A stretch of 64,000 bases of DNA from the NCBI RefSeq assembly GCF_003313335.1, contig NZ_QMHP01000012.1, positions 62,333 to 126,332 on the forward strand, read 5' to 3'. This document shows, piece by piece, positions 43,534 through 52,956 of this stretch; positions within the stretch are counted from its first letter, which is position 1; each line of letters begins with the position of its first letter. The position numbers and the translations under genes were made by a program. Below the pieces are notes generated by a model that ran no database searches, was not told the origin of the DNA, and worked only from the letters and a program-made list of their open reading frames with translations. Source of the stretch: Pedobacter zeaxanthinifaciens (lineage in GTDB: Bacteria > Bacteroidota > Bacteroidia > Sphingobacteriales > Sphingobacteriaceae).

Positions 43534-44985
43534 TTACCAAACGTAAGTACCTGCAGCGTTTGCTTTAATGGTACTAGTTACAGTTTTATTATTAAATTTA
43601 ATATTAAATGATTGATCATCAGTGCTTTTATTTTGCACAATTAAAACTTTTTTGCCATCAGCATTTTTAAAAGCAACGTTAGGCAGGTTACTCGGAGTGT
43701 TAGATGCAATTCTAACAGCGCCCGGACGTACAAACTTTGAAGCATGGGCAATGACGTAGTAGGCGATGTTTCTGGTTACTGACGAACCGTTGATGGTGAT
43801 GGCTCCTAAACATTCCGTACATCCGCCTGGCGTATGTGGATTGTTACTTGGATCAGCAGCTAAATTCCATTCTAAAACATTTCTACTCCAGTTTCTTGGT
43901 GCGCCAATAATTAGGTTTTCCATATGCCACTGTAAGTTGCCCGGAAATGGCCCTGGCGACTGTACCCACTGCTCCGTAAAATAAATAGCTTTATCGGGAT
44001 GTGCAGTATGAACCTCACTCAATCTGTCAATCGAACCTCCGTATAAGTGGAAAGCAGAACCATCTACAAAAGCTTTAACAGCGTTATCATTAAGAATACT
44101 GATAGGATAATCTGGGCGATCAGCATTGTGATCATAAAGTACAATTTTTGTGCTGATATTAGCAGTACGAAAAGCTGGCCCCAAGTTATTTTTAATAAAT
44201 GAAGCTTGCTCTGCCGCCTCCATTACCATGCTTGGATTGTTGTAAGGATTTAAAGGCTCATTTTGAATAGTAATAGCATCGATAGTGATGCCTTCTGCTT
44301 TCATGGCCTGAATATATTTCACAAAATACTGTGCGTACGTGGCATAATGTTCAGGTTTTAACTTGCCTCCAATAAAACTTGTATTCGTTTTCATCCACAC
44401 CGGCGCCGACCAAGGTGAACCCAATATTTTGATATTAGGGTTAATGGCTAAAATCTTCTTTAGCACAGGAATTAAATCCGTTTTATCAGGATTGATGTTA
44501 AAATTGGCCAAATTAACATCCGTTTGCCCAGAAGATAAATCATTATAAGTAAAAGTGGAAGCGCTCAAATCAGAAGCACCTATGCTCACCCTCAAATAAC
44601 TTACGCCAATACCATCGCCATCCGTGCTGAATAACTCTTTTAGCAAGGCAGCTTGTTCTGCTGCTCCCATGGCATTAATTAAGGAGGCACTTCCACCAGT
44701 TAGCGTGTAACCAAAACCATCCATAGTTTGATAGGTTTGCGATTCATCTACAGTGATGGTAGGAAAAGAATTGTTTACCGTACCAAAGTTCATCACTTGA
44801 GCTTGCTTTCTGAACAGTGATGTTTTATCAATGGTAGTCATGTAAAATGCCACGTCAGATGGTGCATTTGGATCTGGAATTTCTGGAGTAACTACATCCG
44901 GTGCTGGGGCAGATTTACCACAGGCCATCATTAAAGTAAGCATTCCAGCGATGACAGTAAAGTTAAATTTCGGCTTGAAAACCAT
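43534..44985 (-). CDS. GH30-family surface lipoprotein glycosidase (first type)
   Basis: The start at 44985 (MVFKPKFNFTVIAGMLTLMM followed by ACGK) gives a lipoprotein signal; Met at 44994 is the next possible start. The mature enzyme (about 460 residues) has SPWSAPVWMKTN, acid/base Glu in ITIQNEPLNPYN, nucleophile Glu in IYFTEQWVQSPG, and the GGCTECLGA segment. It is a paralogue of the enzyme at 40706-42088. The lipobox suggests attachment to the cell surface, so this copy probably makes the first cut in the polymer while the other works in the periplasm. It follows the PKD lipoprotein gene. Confidence 0.88.
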   Translation of the reverse strand: MVFKPKFNFTVIAGMLTLMMACGKSAPAPDVVTPEIPDPNAPSDVAFYMTTIDKTSLFRKQAQVMNFGTVNNSFPTITVDESQTYQTMDGFGYTLTGGSASLINAMGAAEQAALLKELFSTDGDGIGVSYLRVSIGASDLSASTFTYNDLSSGQTDVNLANFNINPDKTDLIPVLKKILAINPNIKILGSPWSAPVWMKTNTSFIGGKLKPEHYATYAQYFVKYIQAMKAEGITIDAITIQNEPLNPYNNPSMVMEAAEQASFIKNNLGPAFRTANISTKIVLYDHNADRPDYPISILNDNAVKAFVDGSAFHLYGGSIDRLSEVHTAHPDKAIYFTEQWVQSPGPFPGNLQWHMENLIIGAPRNWSRNVLEWNLAADPSNNPHTPGGCTECLGAITINGSSVTRNIAYYVIAHASKFVRPGAVRIASNTPSNLPNVAFKNADGKKVLIVQNKSTDDQSFNIKFNNKTVTSTIKANAAGTYVW

Positions 44986-45042
44986 ATGGAACATATTTAA
45001 ATAAAAGGCGCCGAGGACAAGCCTCGACACCCAACGGTTGAA

Positions 45043-45846
45043 TTATTTTTTTTCTGTGATAGAGATATTATCTAGGAAGATGCCCGTACCAAGGTTATCA
45101 CCTCCCACTCTAATCACTAAGTAGGCATCGCCAGAAGTACTAAACGAAAATGTATTTTTATTAGCGGCACCACAGTTGATTGCTGAGCTAGAAAACACGC
45201 CATCTACTGGTTTGTTATTTCCATAGCACCAAGTGTTCCATCCTAAACGCTGACCACCATCATTGTAATCGCCGCTACCTGGAGGAACTACTCTGCCTAC
45301 GTACACTTCGCACCACGTGTTGGTAGCACCACCACTAGTAATCAGCATATCCAATACGTAGGTTTTATTAGCTTCAACACTGATTTTTTGATAATAACCA
45401 CTGTGGCTCCATGCGGTAGATTTAAACTCCATTTTTCCGTTAGTGATGCCAACGGTAGCCGCACCGCCCATTACGTATTTTGTCCATTTGGTCTCATCAC
45501 CCGGGTTCATTTTACCGCCAGTAATTAAATTAGCTGGTGCAGTAACCTTTACTTGTTTAGTGGTAGATAGTTTAGAACCATCCCTGCCAATTACACTCAA
45601 TTTTACGTTATATGTTCCCTCGTCCTCGTAGGCATGGCCTGGATTCATTTGAGTAGACACCGGTGAGTTATCACCAAAGTTCCATTCAAAATAGCGTCCA
45701 TTGGTAGAATTGTTAGTGAAGTTGACCAAAAGGTTATTTACTGATGGTGTAAAATCAACCGATGGCGCAGGAACATTTTCTTCGTCTTTACAACCTGCAA
45801 ATGCTGTTATTAGGCACAGCGCAAATGCGATGAATTTAATTTTCAT
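45043..45846 (-). CDS. PKD-domain surface lipoprotein, probable glycan-binding protein
   Basis: The 267-residue protein has a lipoprotein signal (FALCLITAFAGCKDE) and a PKD domain (about 28-105, YFEWNFGDNSP, PGHAYEDEGTYNVKL). A C-terminal beta-sandwich domain (about 110-265) is rich in Trp and Tyr (WSHSGYYQKI, GWNTWCYG) and looks like a carbohydrate-binding module. In PULs this position, after SusD, is taken by surface glycan-binding proteins. It is 89 bases downstream of the SusD gene and directly before the lipoprotein GH30. Confidence 0.85.
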   Translation of the reverse strand: MKIKFIAFALCLITAFAGCKDEENVPAPSVDFTPSVNNLLVNFTNNSTNGRYFEWNFGDNSPVSTQMNPGHAYEDEGTYNVKLSVIGRDGSKLSTTKQVKVTAPANLITGGKMNPGDETKWTKYVMGGAATVGITNGKMEFKSTAWSHSGYYQKISVEANKTYVLDMLITSGGATNTWCEVYVGRVVPPGSGDYNDGGQRLGWNTWCYGNNKPVDGVFSSSAINCGAANKNTFSFSTSGDAYLVIRVGGDNLGTGIFLDNISITEKK

Positions 45847-45897
45847 TTTCTCAATTTTTTAATTTGTAGTGAATTACACTGCATTTATATTTCTATC

Positions 45898-45915
45898 GTG
45901 GGATTTTCCGCCCAC
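45898..45915. promoter_or_regulatory. Small hairpin between SusD and PKD genes
   Basis: GTGGG (45898-45902) pairs with CCCAC (45911-45915) across an 8-base loop, in the 89 bases between the SusD and PKD lipoprotein genes. It may stabilise the upstream mRNA or moderate expression of the downstream genes. Short stem, so uncertain. Confidence 0.35.
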
Positions 45916-45935
45916 ATCATTAATCGATTTTAGAA

Positions 45936-47429
45936 CTACAAAGGATTAGGAGTTAAACTTTTGTTTCTATCCAACTCTTGTTGAGGTATTGGATATAGCA
46001 ATTTAGCTGTAGTAGCATTGTAGTTGGTTTTGGTGTTGGTACGCAAATCAATTTCGTTCAAATTGTTCATGGTTTGTACCGCCACACCGAAACGTTTCAA
46101 ATCGTTCCAGCGCTGTGCTTCTTGCGCTAATTCTAAACGTCGCTCGTTCAAAATCGCAGTACGCATAGCTGCTTGGTTAGCCGCGGCAACTGGACCTAAG
46201 CCTACACGTCCTCTTACTTCTTGTAGTACAGTCCTAATATCGGCAATGGGTTGTCCCAATTCATTCATTGCTTCCGCTTTTAGCAAAATGATATCCGCTA
46301 AACGGAACATGTATTGGCGGCTTGTACTGTTGTCCCAACCTGATTTATTTCTCCATTTCCATGCAAAAGGAATACTGCTATTGATGGTATTGTTCCAATA
46401 TTCATCTACCCATGGTGCTGATTCGAACTTAACGGTTGCATTCTTTCTAACATTATCGCCAGCAGCATCAAAAGCTGCTACTAAGTCTTTAGATGGCACC
46501 ACGAATTTTCTCCAAGTATCAATTGTAATAGATGGAGGAAGCAATAAAGATGGTCCGTAGTTCCCGTTTCCGCCAGTTGTACCAGTAAACTGAGCTTCCA
46601 TAATAGACTCAGAGTTATTGTAATGCGCACCGTCAAATAGGAAATCGTAATTAGGCACTAAAACATAGCCTGCAGGACTAGTAATTACTGCATTACAATA
46701 CTGCAACACTTTGTTGTAATCCTTTGTTGGTTTCTGCGCATAAGCTTTTGCTAAAAGCGAATTCACCGCTCCTTTGGTAGCTCTTGCCTTGCTGATAGAA
46801 GCATCGCCAGGGTAAGTATCAGGTACTAATGGAAGTGCCTGTTCTAAATCTTTAATGATTTGACCATAAGTTTGTTCTTCAGTAGCTCTAGGAACATTTG
46901 TAGCTTCAGGCTGTGTAGAAGTAACTGGAGCAGTAATGATAGGTACACCACCAAATAATGTTACAAGTTGGTAATAATGATATGCTCTTAAAAATAAGGC
47001 TTCACCGATAATTTGATTTCTCCTGTTGTTAATGTCTAATTTAGGATCCTGAATTAAAGCTACCTTCTCAATCACTAAATTAGCCTTTAAAATGGCATTG
47101 TATAGTGAGCTCCAAGTAGTTAAAAACCTTGGATTGGTTGGCGAAAAATTCAGTTTGTCAATAGCTATGATGTTCACATCATCACCACCAGCGTAATAAT
47201 TATCAGAAACCACATCACTCATAATAGTGTTGTCCCAAATGTAATACTGCTGCGAACGGAAGGTTTCATAAGTTCCCACTAAAGCAGCTTCAGCATCTTG
47301 CGCTGTTTTGTAAGCATTTGCTGTGGTAGCTTCAGAAATTGGTGAAAGGTCTGTGAATTTTTTACAGGCTGTTGTGCCAAGTATAATGGTTGTTGCCAGT
47401 GCAACAAGTTTAGTATGCTTTGTTTTCAT
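45936..47429 (-). CDS. RagB/SusD-family lipoprotein of the GH30 locus
   Basis: With the start at 47429 the product begins MKTKHTKLVALATTIILGTT and then ACKK, a lipoprotein signal, and lies 10 bases after the SusC stop. It has about 497 residues with the helical SusD region (IIGEALFLRAYHYYQLVTLF) and a C-terminal ILNERRLELAQEAQRWNDLK and LLYPIPQQELDRNKSLTPNP. It is the surface lid of the receptor at 47440-50376 and should bind the glycan cut by the GH30 enzymes. Canonical length for the family. Confidence 0.94.
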   Translation of the reverse strand: MKTKHTKLVALATTIILGTTACKKFTDLSPISEATTANAYKTAQDAEAALVGTYETFRSQQYYIWDNTIMSDVVSDNYYAGGDDVNIIAIDKLNFSPTNPRFLTTWSSLYNAILKANLVIEKVALIQDPKLDINNRRNQIIGEALFLRAYHYYQLVTLFGGVPIITAPVTSTQPEATNVPRATEEQTYGQIIKDLEQALPLVPDTYPGDASISKARATKGAVNSLLAKAYAQKPTKDYNKVLQYCNAVITSPAGYVLVPNYDFLFDGAHYNNSESIMEAQFTGTTGGNGNYGPSLLLPPSITIDTWRKFVVPSKDLVAAFDAAGDNVRKNATVKFESAPWVDEYWNNTINSSIPFAWKWRNKSGWDNSTSRQYMFRLADIILLKAEAMNELGQPIADIRTVLQEVRGRVGLGPVAAANQAAMRTAILNERRLELAQEAQRWNDLKRFGVAVQTMNNLNEIDLRTNTKTNYNATTAKLLYPIPQQELDRNKSLTPNPL

Positions 47430-47439
47430 TATCATGGTA

Positions 47440-50376
47440 TTAGAATGAAACATTTAGTCCAAAAATTAGATTACGAGTGTGAGGATAGGTACCAAAATCA
47501 ATGCCTTGTACCGTATTGCTACCACCTGCGTAGTTTACCTCTGGGTCAAATCCCTTATAGTTAGTGATGGTGAACAGGTTTTCGCCGGTTACGTAAAATC
47601 TTGCACCAGCAATTTTTACTTTACCCAGCAATGATGCAGGCAACTGATAAGATAATGTTGCCGCTTTCACCCTCATGTACGACCCATCTTCGATGAAACG
47701 AGTAGAAATAAGAGAGTTATTAGAATTTCCAGAACGTGGAATATCTGTAACGTCTCCCGGTTTTTTCCATCTGGCCAATACAGCTGCAGATTGGTTTTTA
47801 GGGCCTTCCATTGCTTCGGTCTCGATACGGGTTGCATTTAGCACATCATTACCTTGAGATCCTTGTAAGAAGATATTCAACGAGAAATTCTTGTAAGAAA
47901 AGTTGTTGGTAATCCCGTAAATAAAATCTGGATTAGGGTTACCGATATAAACACGATCCGTAGCTGGATTTGGATTAAAAGTGCTATTTCCATTTGCATC
48001 CAAATAGAATAGGTTACCGGTTACTGGATCTACTACATCAGCTCTGTAACCATAAAACATACCCAAAGGCTGCCCTTCTCGATTTTGAACGGCATCTCCA
48101 CGAGACGCCACACCACCTGCGGTGAGTTGTTGCCCTACAATATTTAATACTTTGTTTCTGTTAAACGAGATATTTAAATCAGTTTCCCATTTGAAATTAC
48201 CAGTGAAATTTTTGGTGTTTAATAAGAACTCCAAACCGCGATTTTCCAAGTTACCTACGTTTTGTACACCTGAACTAAAACCAGTAGAATAAGGTATTGG
48301 AACATTCAATAACATGTTATTTGTCTTTTTCACATAAGCTTCTGCAGTAAAATTTACTCTTGAATTAAACGCAGATAAATCTATTGCGATGTTGGTTTGC
48401 TCATTACCTTCCCAACGCAAATCAGTATTTCCGATACTTGCAGGATAGGTTCCCGGTAAAATTGCACCGCCAATTGGGTAACTAGAACTTACGCCAACCC
48501 TTGCCAAATACGCATAAGAACCGATATTATCGTTACCTACAATACCCCAACCAGCTCTCAATTTCAAGTCGTTAATTACTTTCACATCTTTAAAGAAAGC
48601 TTCTTGGGAAATACGCCAGCCGGCAGAGAACGATGGAAAATATCCCCAACGATTGCCTGGCCCAAAATTCGAAGAGTTATCAGCCCTGAAGTTAGCAGTA
48701 AACAAATACTTGCCATTAAAATCATAATTGATACGGCTAATTACCGATTGATTTGCTTTTTCAGCTTTGGTAGCACTTGCATTTTGCACAATTGAACCTC
48801 CATTTGGCGTAGTAACCGACGTTCCAGAAAAGCCTCTACGTTCGATAGAGCTATCTTCCCATCTGTATTTTTGAAGGATGTAACCAGCCAATACGCTAAA
48901 GTTGTGCTCCTTGATTTTTTTAGTGTACGACAACGTGTTATCAGCAATCCAATAATTAGATAAATTGGTGCTGTAACTGCCTATACCACCGTTCGCCCTG
49001 CCCCAACCTGTTCTAATTGGATCCTGAAAACTGTCAGAAACTGCATTGCTATAATCAATACCGAAACTTGATCTGTACTTTAATTCAGGAATAAAATTGA
49101 TTTCTGTATAGGCGTTTCCAATCATACGTTGGTTTTTATATCCCCTATCGGTACCATCTGTAGAGGCGATAGGGTTTTCCCAATCTTGAAAAGGATTTCT
49201 TGTGAAAGTACCATCTGCGTTGTAAATTCCAATTACTGGTGGTGTAGTAAGTACGCCAAGCAACACACCGCCTTGGTTTACCGCTTGATTATCATTCACG
49301 CTCACATCGTGATAACGGGTGTAAGCCAAATTGGTACCCACTTTAAGCCAATCGGTTACTTTGTGATCTAAATTGATTTTAAAATTGGCACGATTAACAT
49401 CTGATGAACGTACTGCACCCTGATTTTGCGACCAACCACCGCCAATGTAGTACAAGGTTTTGTCGTTACCGCCAGAAACATTCAACTGGTAGTTTTGCGA
49501 CGAGGCATTTCTGAAAACTTCATCCTGCCAATTGGTGTTAGCCGTATATTGTGCCCAATTGGTAGTTAAACCAATTTCGGTCATCAAATCTCTGTATTGC
49601 GTAGCATCTAAAACATCCAACTTTCTCCAAACTGAAGAAAAGCCCGTATAAGCATCAAGTGTTACGTTTGTTTTACCAGCCTTACCTCGTTTTGTGGTAA
49701 TCAAAACCACACCGTTACCACCCTGAGCACCATAAATTGCAGATGCAGAGGCATCTTTCAAAATTGAAATGTCTTCGATATCTGCCGGATTTAGCGAGCG
49801 AGTGTCTAACGTTGGTACTCCATCAACCACGTAAAGTGGCTCACTAGAAGATGAAATTGAAGAAGTACCGCGGATACGCATGCTAAAACCTTGAGACGGC
49901 TTTCCAGATGGCGAAATTACCTGTACACCGGTAGTTTTTCCTTGTATCAGGTTACCAAACTGCGTGTTCGGCCTAGATTCGATAGCCTCTTTACCGATCA
50001 CAGAAATCGATCCAGTAATGTTGCCCTTTTGCTGCGTACCATAACCAACTACCACAACTTGTGATAAAGAAGTTGCGTCTTCTGTTAGTGTGATTTGTAG
50101 CGGAGCATTTGAGGTCGAATTAGAGACGGTTACCTCGTAAGGTTTCATGTTCAGCATTCGAAATGTAAGTGTTGAACCTACAGCTGCACTAATGCTAAAG
50201 CTACCAGTTGCATCAGTGCTTGTGCCTTTGTTAGTTCCTTTGATAAGCACACTTACACCGGGCAGCGGTATTCCGTCTCCGTCTTTCACTGTGCCTGAAA
50301 CTTTAATGTCTTGTGCGCTAACATTAGTTATAAGCGCAAACATTAAGGATAGAAAAAGTAGAATTTTTCCCTTCAT
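47440..50376 (-). CDS. SusC/RagA-family TonB-dependent receptor of the GH30 locus
   Basis: I use the start at 50376 (MKGKILLFLSLMFALITNVS), which gives a simple signal peptide; four extra upstream codons are possible. The roughly 978-residue protein has a carboxypeptidase-regulatory-like domain (VSGTVKDGDGIPLPGVSVLI), the SusC signature SQVVVVGYGTQQKGNITGSI, and a plug (MRIRGTSSISSSSEPLYVVD). A barrel ends HTRNLIFGLNVSF. Unlike the two other SusC proteins in this window it has no STN domain, and no sigma/FecR pair is near. This fits control by another regulator, perhaps the receptor fusion at 50650-52581. Confidence 0.95.
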   Translation of the reverse strand: MKGKILLFLSLMFALITNVSAQDIKVSGTVKDGDGIPLPGVSVLIKGTNKGTSTDATGSFSISAAVGSTLTFRMLNMKPYEVTVSNSTSNAPLQITLTEDATSLSQVVVVGYGTQQKGNITGSISVIGKEAIESRPNTQFGNLIQGKTTGVQVISPSGKPSQGFSMRIRGTSSISSSSEPLYVVDGVPTLDTRSLNPADIEDISILKDASASAIYGAQGGNGVVLITTKRGKAGKTNVTLDAYTGFSSVWRKLDVLDATQYRDLMTEIGLTTNWAQYTANTNWQDEVFRNASSQNYQLNVSGGNDKTLYYIGGGWSQNQGAVRSSDVNRANFKINLDHKVTDWLKVGTNLAYTRYHDVSVNDNQAVNQGGVLLGVLTTPPVIGIYNADGTFTRNPFQDWENPIASTDGTDRGYKNQRMIGNAYTEINFIPELKYRSSFGIDYSNAVSDSFQDPIRTGWGRANGGIGSYSTNLSNYWIADNTLSYTKKIKEHNFSVLAGYILQKYRWEDSSIERRGFSGTSVTTPNGGSIVQNASATKAEKANQSVISRINYDFNGKYLFTANFRADNSSNFGPGNRWGYFPSFSAGWRISQEAFFKDVKVINDLKLRAGWGIVGNDNIGSYAYLARVGVSSSYPIGGAILPGTYPASIGNTDLRWEGNEQTNIAIDLSAFNSRVNFTAEAYVKKTNNMLLNVPIPYSTGFSSGVQNVGNLENRGLEFLLNTKNFTGNFKWETDLNISFNRNKVLNIVGQQLTAGGVASRGDAVQNREGQPLGMFYGYRADVVDPVTGNLFYLDANGNSTFNPNPATDRVYIGNPNPDFIYGITNNFSYKNFSLNIFLQGSQGNDVLNATRIETEAMEGPKNQSAAVLARWKKPGDVTDIPRSGNSNNSLISTRFIEDGSYMRVKAATLSYQLPASLLGKVKIAGARFYVTGENLFTITNYKGFDPEVNYAGGSNTVQGIDFGTYPHTRNLIFGLNVSF

Positions 50377-50649
50377 AGTCATTATCATTTAATATTTGGT
50401 ATTAGTTAATTGCTGATTTAAGCTCAGCATATTGTAATTGATACACAAATTGAAATATATTAAATGAATTACGCAAGAACTATTTTGCATAAAACATTGA
50501 TTTACAGTTAATAACGTAAATTTTGATACGTTTTAGTACCAGCGTAAAAAAGAGTGATTTCGTTTGAAAACCAATGTAATAGCTCGATTAAGCTAGAAGC
50601 AGAAAAGTGAAGCTGATACGCTTCGTTACCCGATAAAAAAAATTGAAAT

Positions 50650-52581
50650 TTATTCTAAGACCAGTTTGCTCCAACCCTGTTCACCAGCTTTTTTTAGCTC
50701 GTTTTTCCGATCGTTCATCATTTTCTTGATTTTTGCACTGTAGGTCCAACAGGTATTCTGCCTAATTTCTAACACTTGCGCAAGCTTGTGAGAAGAAATT
50801 CGTCCTTTGGAAGAATAAATTAAAAATACGAGATAGAATAATTTGTTAATGGGTATCCTAGAATTTTGAAAAATGGTGTCAATCAATACGGACTCTTCGT
50901 ATCCGCAGGAGTTACATCGCCTGCTGTAAGGCGTATGTCCTTCGATGTATTTACTAGTGTTGCATTTTTTGCAGTGGTAACCTTCGCCCCATTTTAACTC
51001 TGCCAAAAACTTAAAGCAGCTATCTTTATCGGGATAAATTTTGCTGAACTCGGTAAAATCCACATCAGCTGACATGATACGAGCACGAGTAACGCTCTCT
51101 ATTCCAACTTTAAGCTCTTTATTATCTTGCTCAAGTAATGCGTTGATCCTAGAAATTTCATTGGCCTGTTCCTTTAGTAAATTATTACTTTCTAGCAATC
51201 GTTTATTTTGCTGTTCAATAATTTCAGCCTGCTCTGTCACCTCCCTGGTTCGCAGTTCCACTTTTTTCTCTAGCTTTCTATTTATCGCATCCTTTAACTT
51301 TTCATTATCACGCATCTGCTTAATCATCGCCTGCTGCGCCTTATCTTTCTTACGTTTAAATAACCTCACTTTATCGCCTATGGCTAAAGAAAGAAATACC
51401 ATTTCAAGAATAAAACAAATGGTTAAACTGTAGTAGCTAATTACGCTAAAATTTAACCAGCTTAAGCCTAACATTATCAGGAACTTTAGCAAAAACCCTG
51501 CAAATAGGAAAGAATATCCGATAACGAAATAACGTGCCGGACGATAGCCTTTTTTATAAATCCAAATGCCAGTAAAAAAGGCTGCAGTTAACGGTATCGA
51601 CTCTATAAATCGGTAAGTAAACCATTCCTGTTTCCAAAAATACATACAGAAAAAAGTAAGTATTCGAACCGCTATCAATGCATTTAAAAGTTTATACAGG
51701 CTTGGCGCCTTGGTTTTTACATGCAAAAGTTTTAGTGTAAATAGCATTGCGAAAACACTCATGGAACATATGGCAACCGCGTAAGCAGTTTGATTCCATG
51801 CGGGACTGTTTGGCCAAAGATATTGGTAGGCAATCCCATCTACACACATTTCATACAAACCTATGCTCATGTTGTAGCCAACATAAAAAAGATATTGAAT
51901 TTGACGCAAATAGATGTACATGATAAGGTTATAGAAACTAAAAACCAAAATCATCCCATAAAAAACACCAAATGTAAAATATTCATTTAAGGCATATTCA
52001 ATGAACCAATTTACAGATCGCAATACAATGATTACATCGGCAGGCTGGCTTGATTTGATGCGGAAATAATAAGTTTGATCCTTCCCAACCGGAAGTGTAA
52101 TTGGAATTTCGAAATTCTTATGATGAACAAATCTTGAAGAAAAATGATGGCTATCGCCCAAATTTAGCCGGTTAAATCCATTATTTTCATTTGGCACATA
52201 GGCGGTAATGCTATCTATCGTTTGATCAAAAAATTCTAAAAGAAAATTCTTGTCTACTTTTTGGTTTGCCCTAACTTTTATGCGATACCAATATGCAGTA
52301 CCAAGATCTTTATTAACAGGAGTACTTTTTAGAGATGGCCTAAAAAGCTTATTGTATGCGGCACTGGAAACTTCCGTTATGCTCAATTCCTTGCCCTGTT
52401 CTTTGATCCATTGAATATCAGCAAATGAAAATATATGTTGCTCGGTGCTACTATCCACTTCCAAAACACGTTGCGCAGATGCACAAATTTGTTGCGAAAC
52501 CAAAAAGACAAATAACAACAAGAGCTTTCCAATGAGCTTTTGCAATGTATCTTTCTTAAAAATATTTGTTAAAACGGGCAC
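50650..52581 (-). CDS. 7TMR-DISM receptor fused to an IS1595-type transposase zinc-ribbon/HTH domain
   Basis: This 643-residue single frame has a signal segment (about 15-37, KLIGKLLLLFVFLVSQQICA) and a 7TMR-DISMED2-like sensor domain (about 45-190, RIKSSQPADVIIVLRS). A seven-helix 7TMR-DISM membrane region (about 198-402) and a coiled coil (about 410-500) follow. The C-terminal part (about 515-630) matches the front half of IS1595-family transposases: FLAELKWGEGYHCKKC, Cys pairs 537/540 and 556/559, DTIFQNSRIPINKLFYLV, and HTH-like RISSHKLAQVLEIRQNTCW. The catalytic DDE domain is absent. It is probably a membrane-bound sensor and regulator built from a captured DNA-binding domain. The gene lies 273 bases upstream of the SusC gene, on the same strand, so the GH30 locus is its likely target (inference). 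Confidence 0.85.
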   Translation of the reverse strand: MPVLTNIFKKDTLQKLIGKLLLLFVFLVSQQICASAQRVLEVDSSTEQHIFSFADIQWIKEQGKELSITEVSSAAYNKLFRPSLKSTPVNKDLGTAYWYRIKVRANQKVDKNFLLEFFDQTIDSITAYVPNENNGFNRLNLGDSHHFSSRFVHHKNFEIPITLPVGKDQTYYFRIKSSQPADVIIVLRSVNWFIEYALNEYFTFGVFYGMILVFSFYNLIMYIYLRQIQYLFYVGYNMSIGLYEMCVDGIAYQYLWPNSPAWNQTAYAVAICSMSVFAMLFTLKLLHVKTKAPSLYKLLNALIAVRILTFFCMYFWKQEWFTYRFIESIPLTAAFFTGIWIYKKGYRPARYFVIGYSFLFAGFLLKFLIMLGLSWLNFSVISYYSLTICFILEMVFLSLAIGDKVRLFKRKKDKAQQAMIKQMRDNEKLKDAINRKLEKKVELRTREVTEQAEIIEQQNKRLLESNNLLKEQANEISRINALLEQDNKELKVGIESVTRARIMSADVDFTEFSKIYPDKDSCFKFLAELKWGEGYHCKKCNTSKYIEGHTPYSRRCNSCGYEESVLIDTIFQNSRIPINKLFYLVFLIYSSKGRISSHKLAQVLEIRQNTCWTYSAKIKKMMNDRKNELKKAGEQGWSKLVLE

Positions 52582-52840
52582 AATTGACGGTTTGGTTGCT
52601 AAAAATCGTTAAAATTATTTACCAAGGCACAAGGAATAGGTAAAAAACTATTTTTTTATGCGCCAATTAATTTTTAACAGCAAGCCCATGACTTTATGCC
52701 TTATCATCTAATTACAAGGAAACGCAAAATTTCGAGAGCTGATATTTAGCTTTTACTTAGCTGAGACATTGGCTATAAATTCCCTAGTTAACATCTCCAT
52801 TGGAATGCCAATATGTTTATTGATTACATAGCGCACTCAT
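52582..52840. other. Intergenic region upstream of the receptor-fusion gene
   Basis: Together with the terminator that follows, this forms a 375-base space between the receptor-fusion gene (start 52581) and the symporter gene (stop 52957). It is AT-rich, with no plausible coding frame, and no transposon end repeats were found. The promoter of the receptor-fusion gene must lie here. Poly-T/poly-A tracts near 52650 are the only visible structure. Confidence 0.5.
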
Positions 52841-52893
52841 AAAAAAATATAGCTTCTTGATTGGGATAAGGAATGATCTCAATCAAGAAGCTA
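52841..52893 (-). terminator. Strong terminator of the xylose operon
   Basis: TAGCTTCTTGATTG (52850-52863) is the exact inverse of CAATCAAGAAGCTA (52880-52893): a perfect 14-bp stem with a 16-base loop. On the minus strand it is followed by TATTTTTTT (complement of 52841-52849). It lies 64 bases past the symporter stop and should end the operon that starts at 59493. Confidence 0.85.
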
Positions 52894-52956
52894 ACTTATG
52901 CTTGTAAAAATCGTTAACTAATAGCTACTTTTTGAAACAGTATTAGTTGTGAAGGT

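Noticed and set aside
45012..45026. Short hairpin before the lipoprotein GH30 gene
   Set aside because: Only five pairs (CGAGG/CCTCG) and no T-run; too weak to list as a feature.
46024..46560. A 178-codon plus-strand open frame inside the SusD gene
   Set aside because: It lies wholly antisense to a clear SusD coding region, with Cys/Ser-rich unnatural composition and no recognisable domain.
50650..51100. An IS1595 insertion or transposase remnant
   Set aside because: The transposase-like part is in frame with the receptor and coiled coil, ends with a natural stop, and I saw no terminal inverted repeats or catalytic domain nearby. A fusion gene explains it better than a recent insertion.
51041..51433. 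A 130-codon plus-strand frame opposite the coiled coil of the receptor fusion
   Set aside because: Its Ser/Leu/Cys repeats are the antisense of Glu/Lys/Gln coiled-coil codons; a shadow frame.
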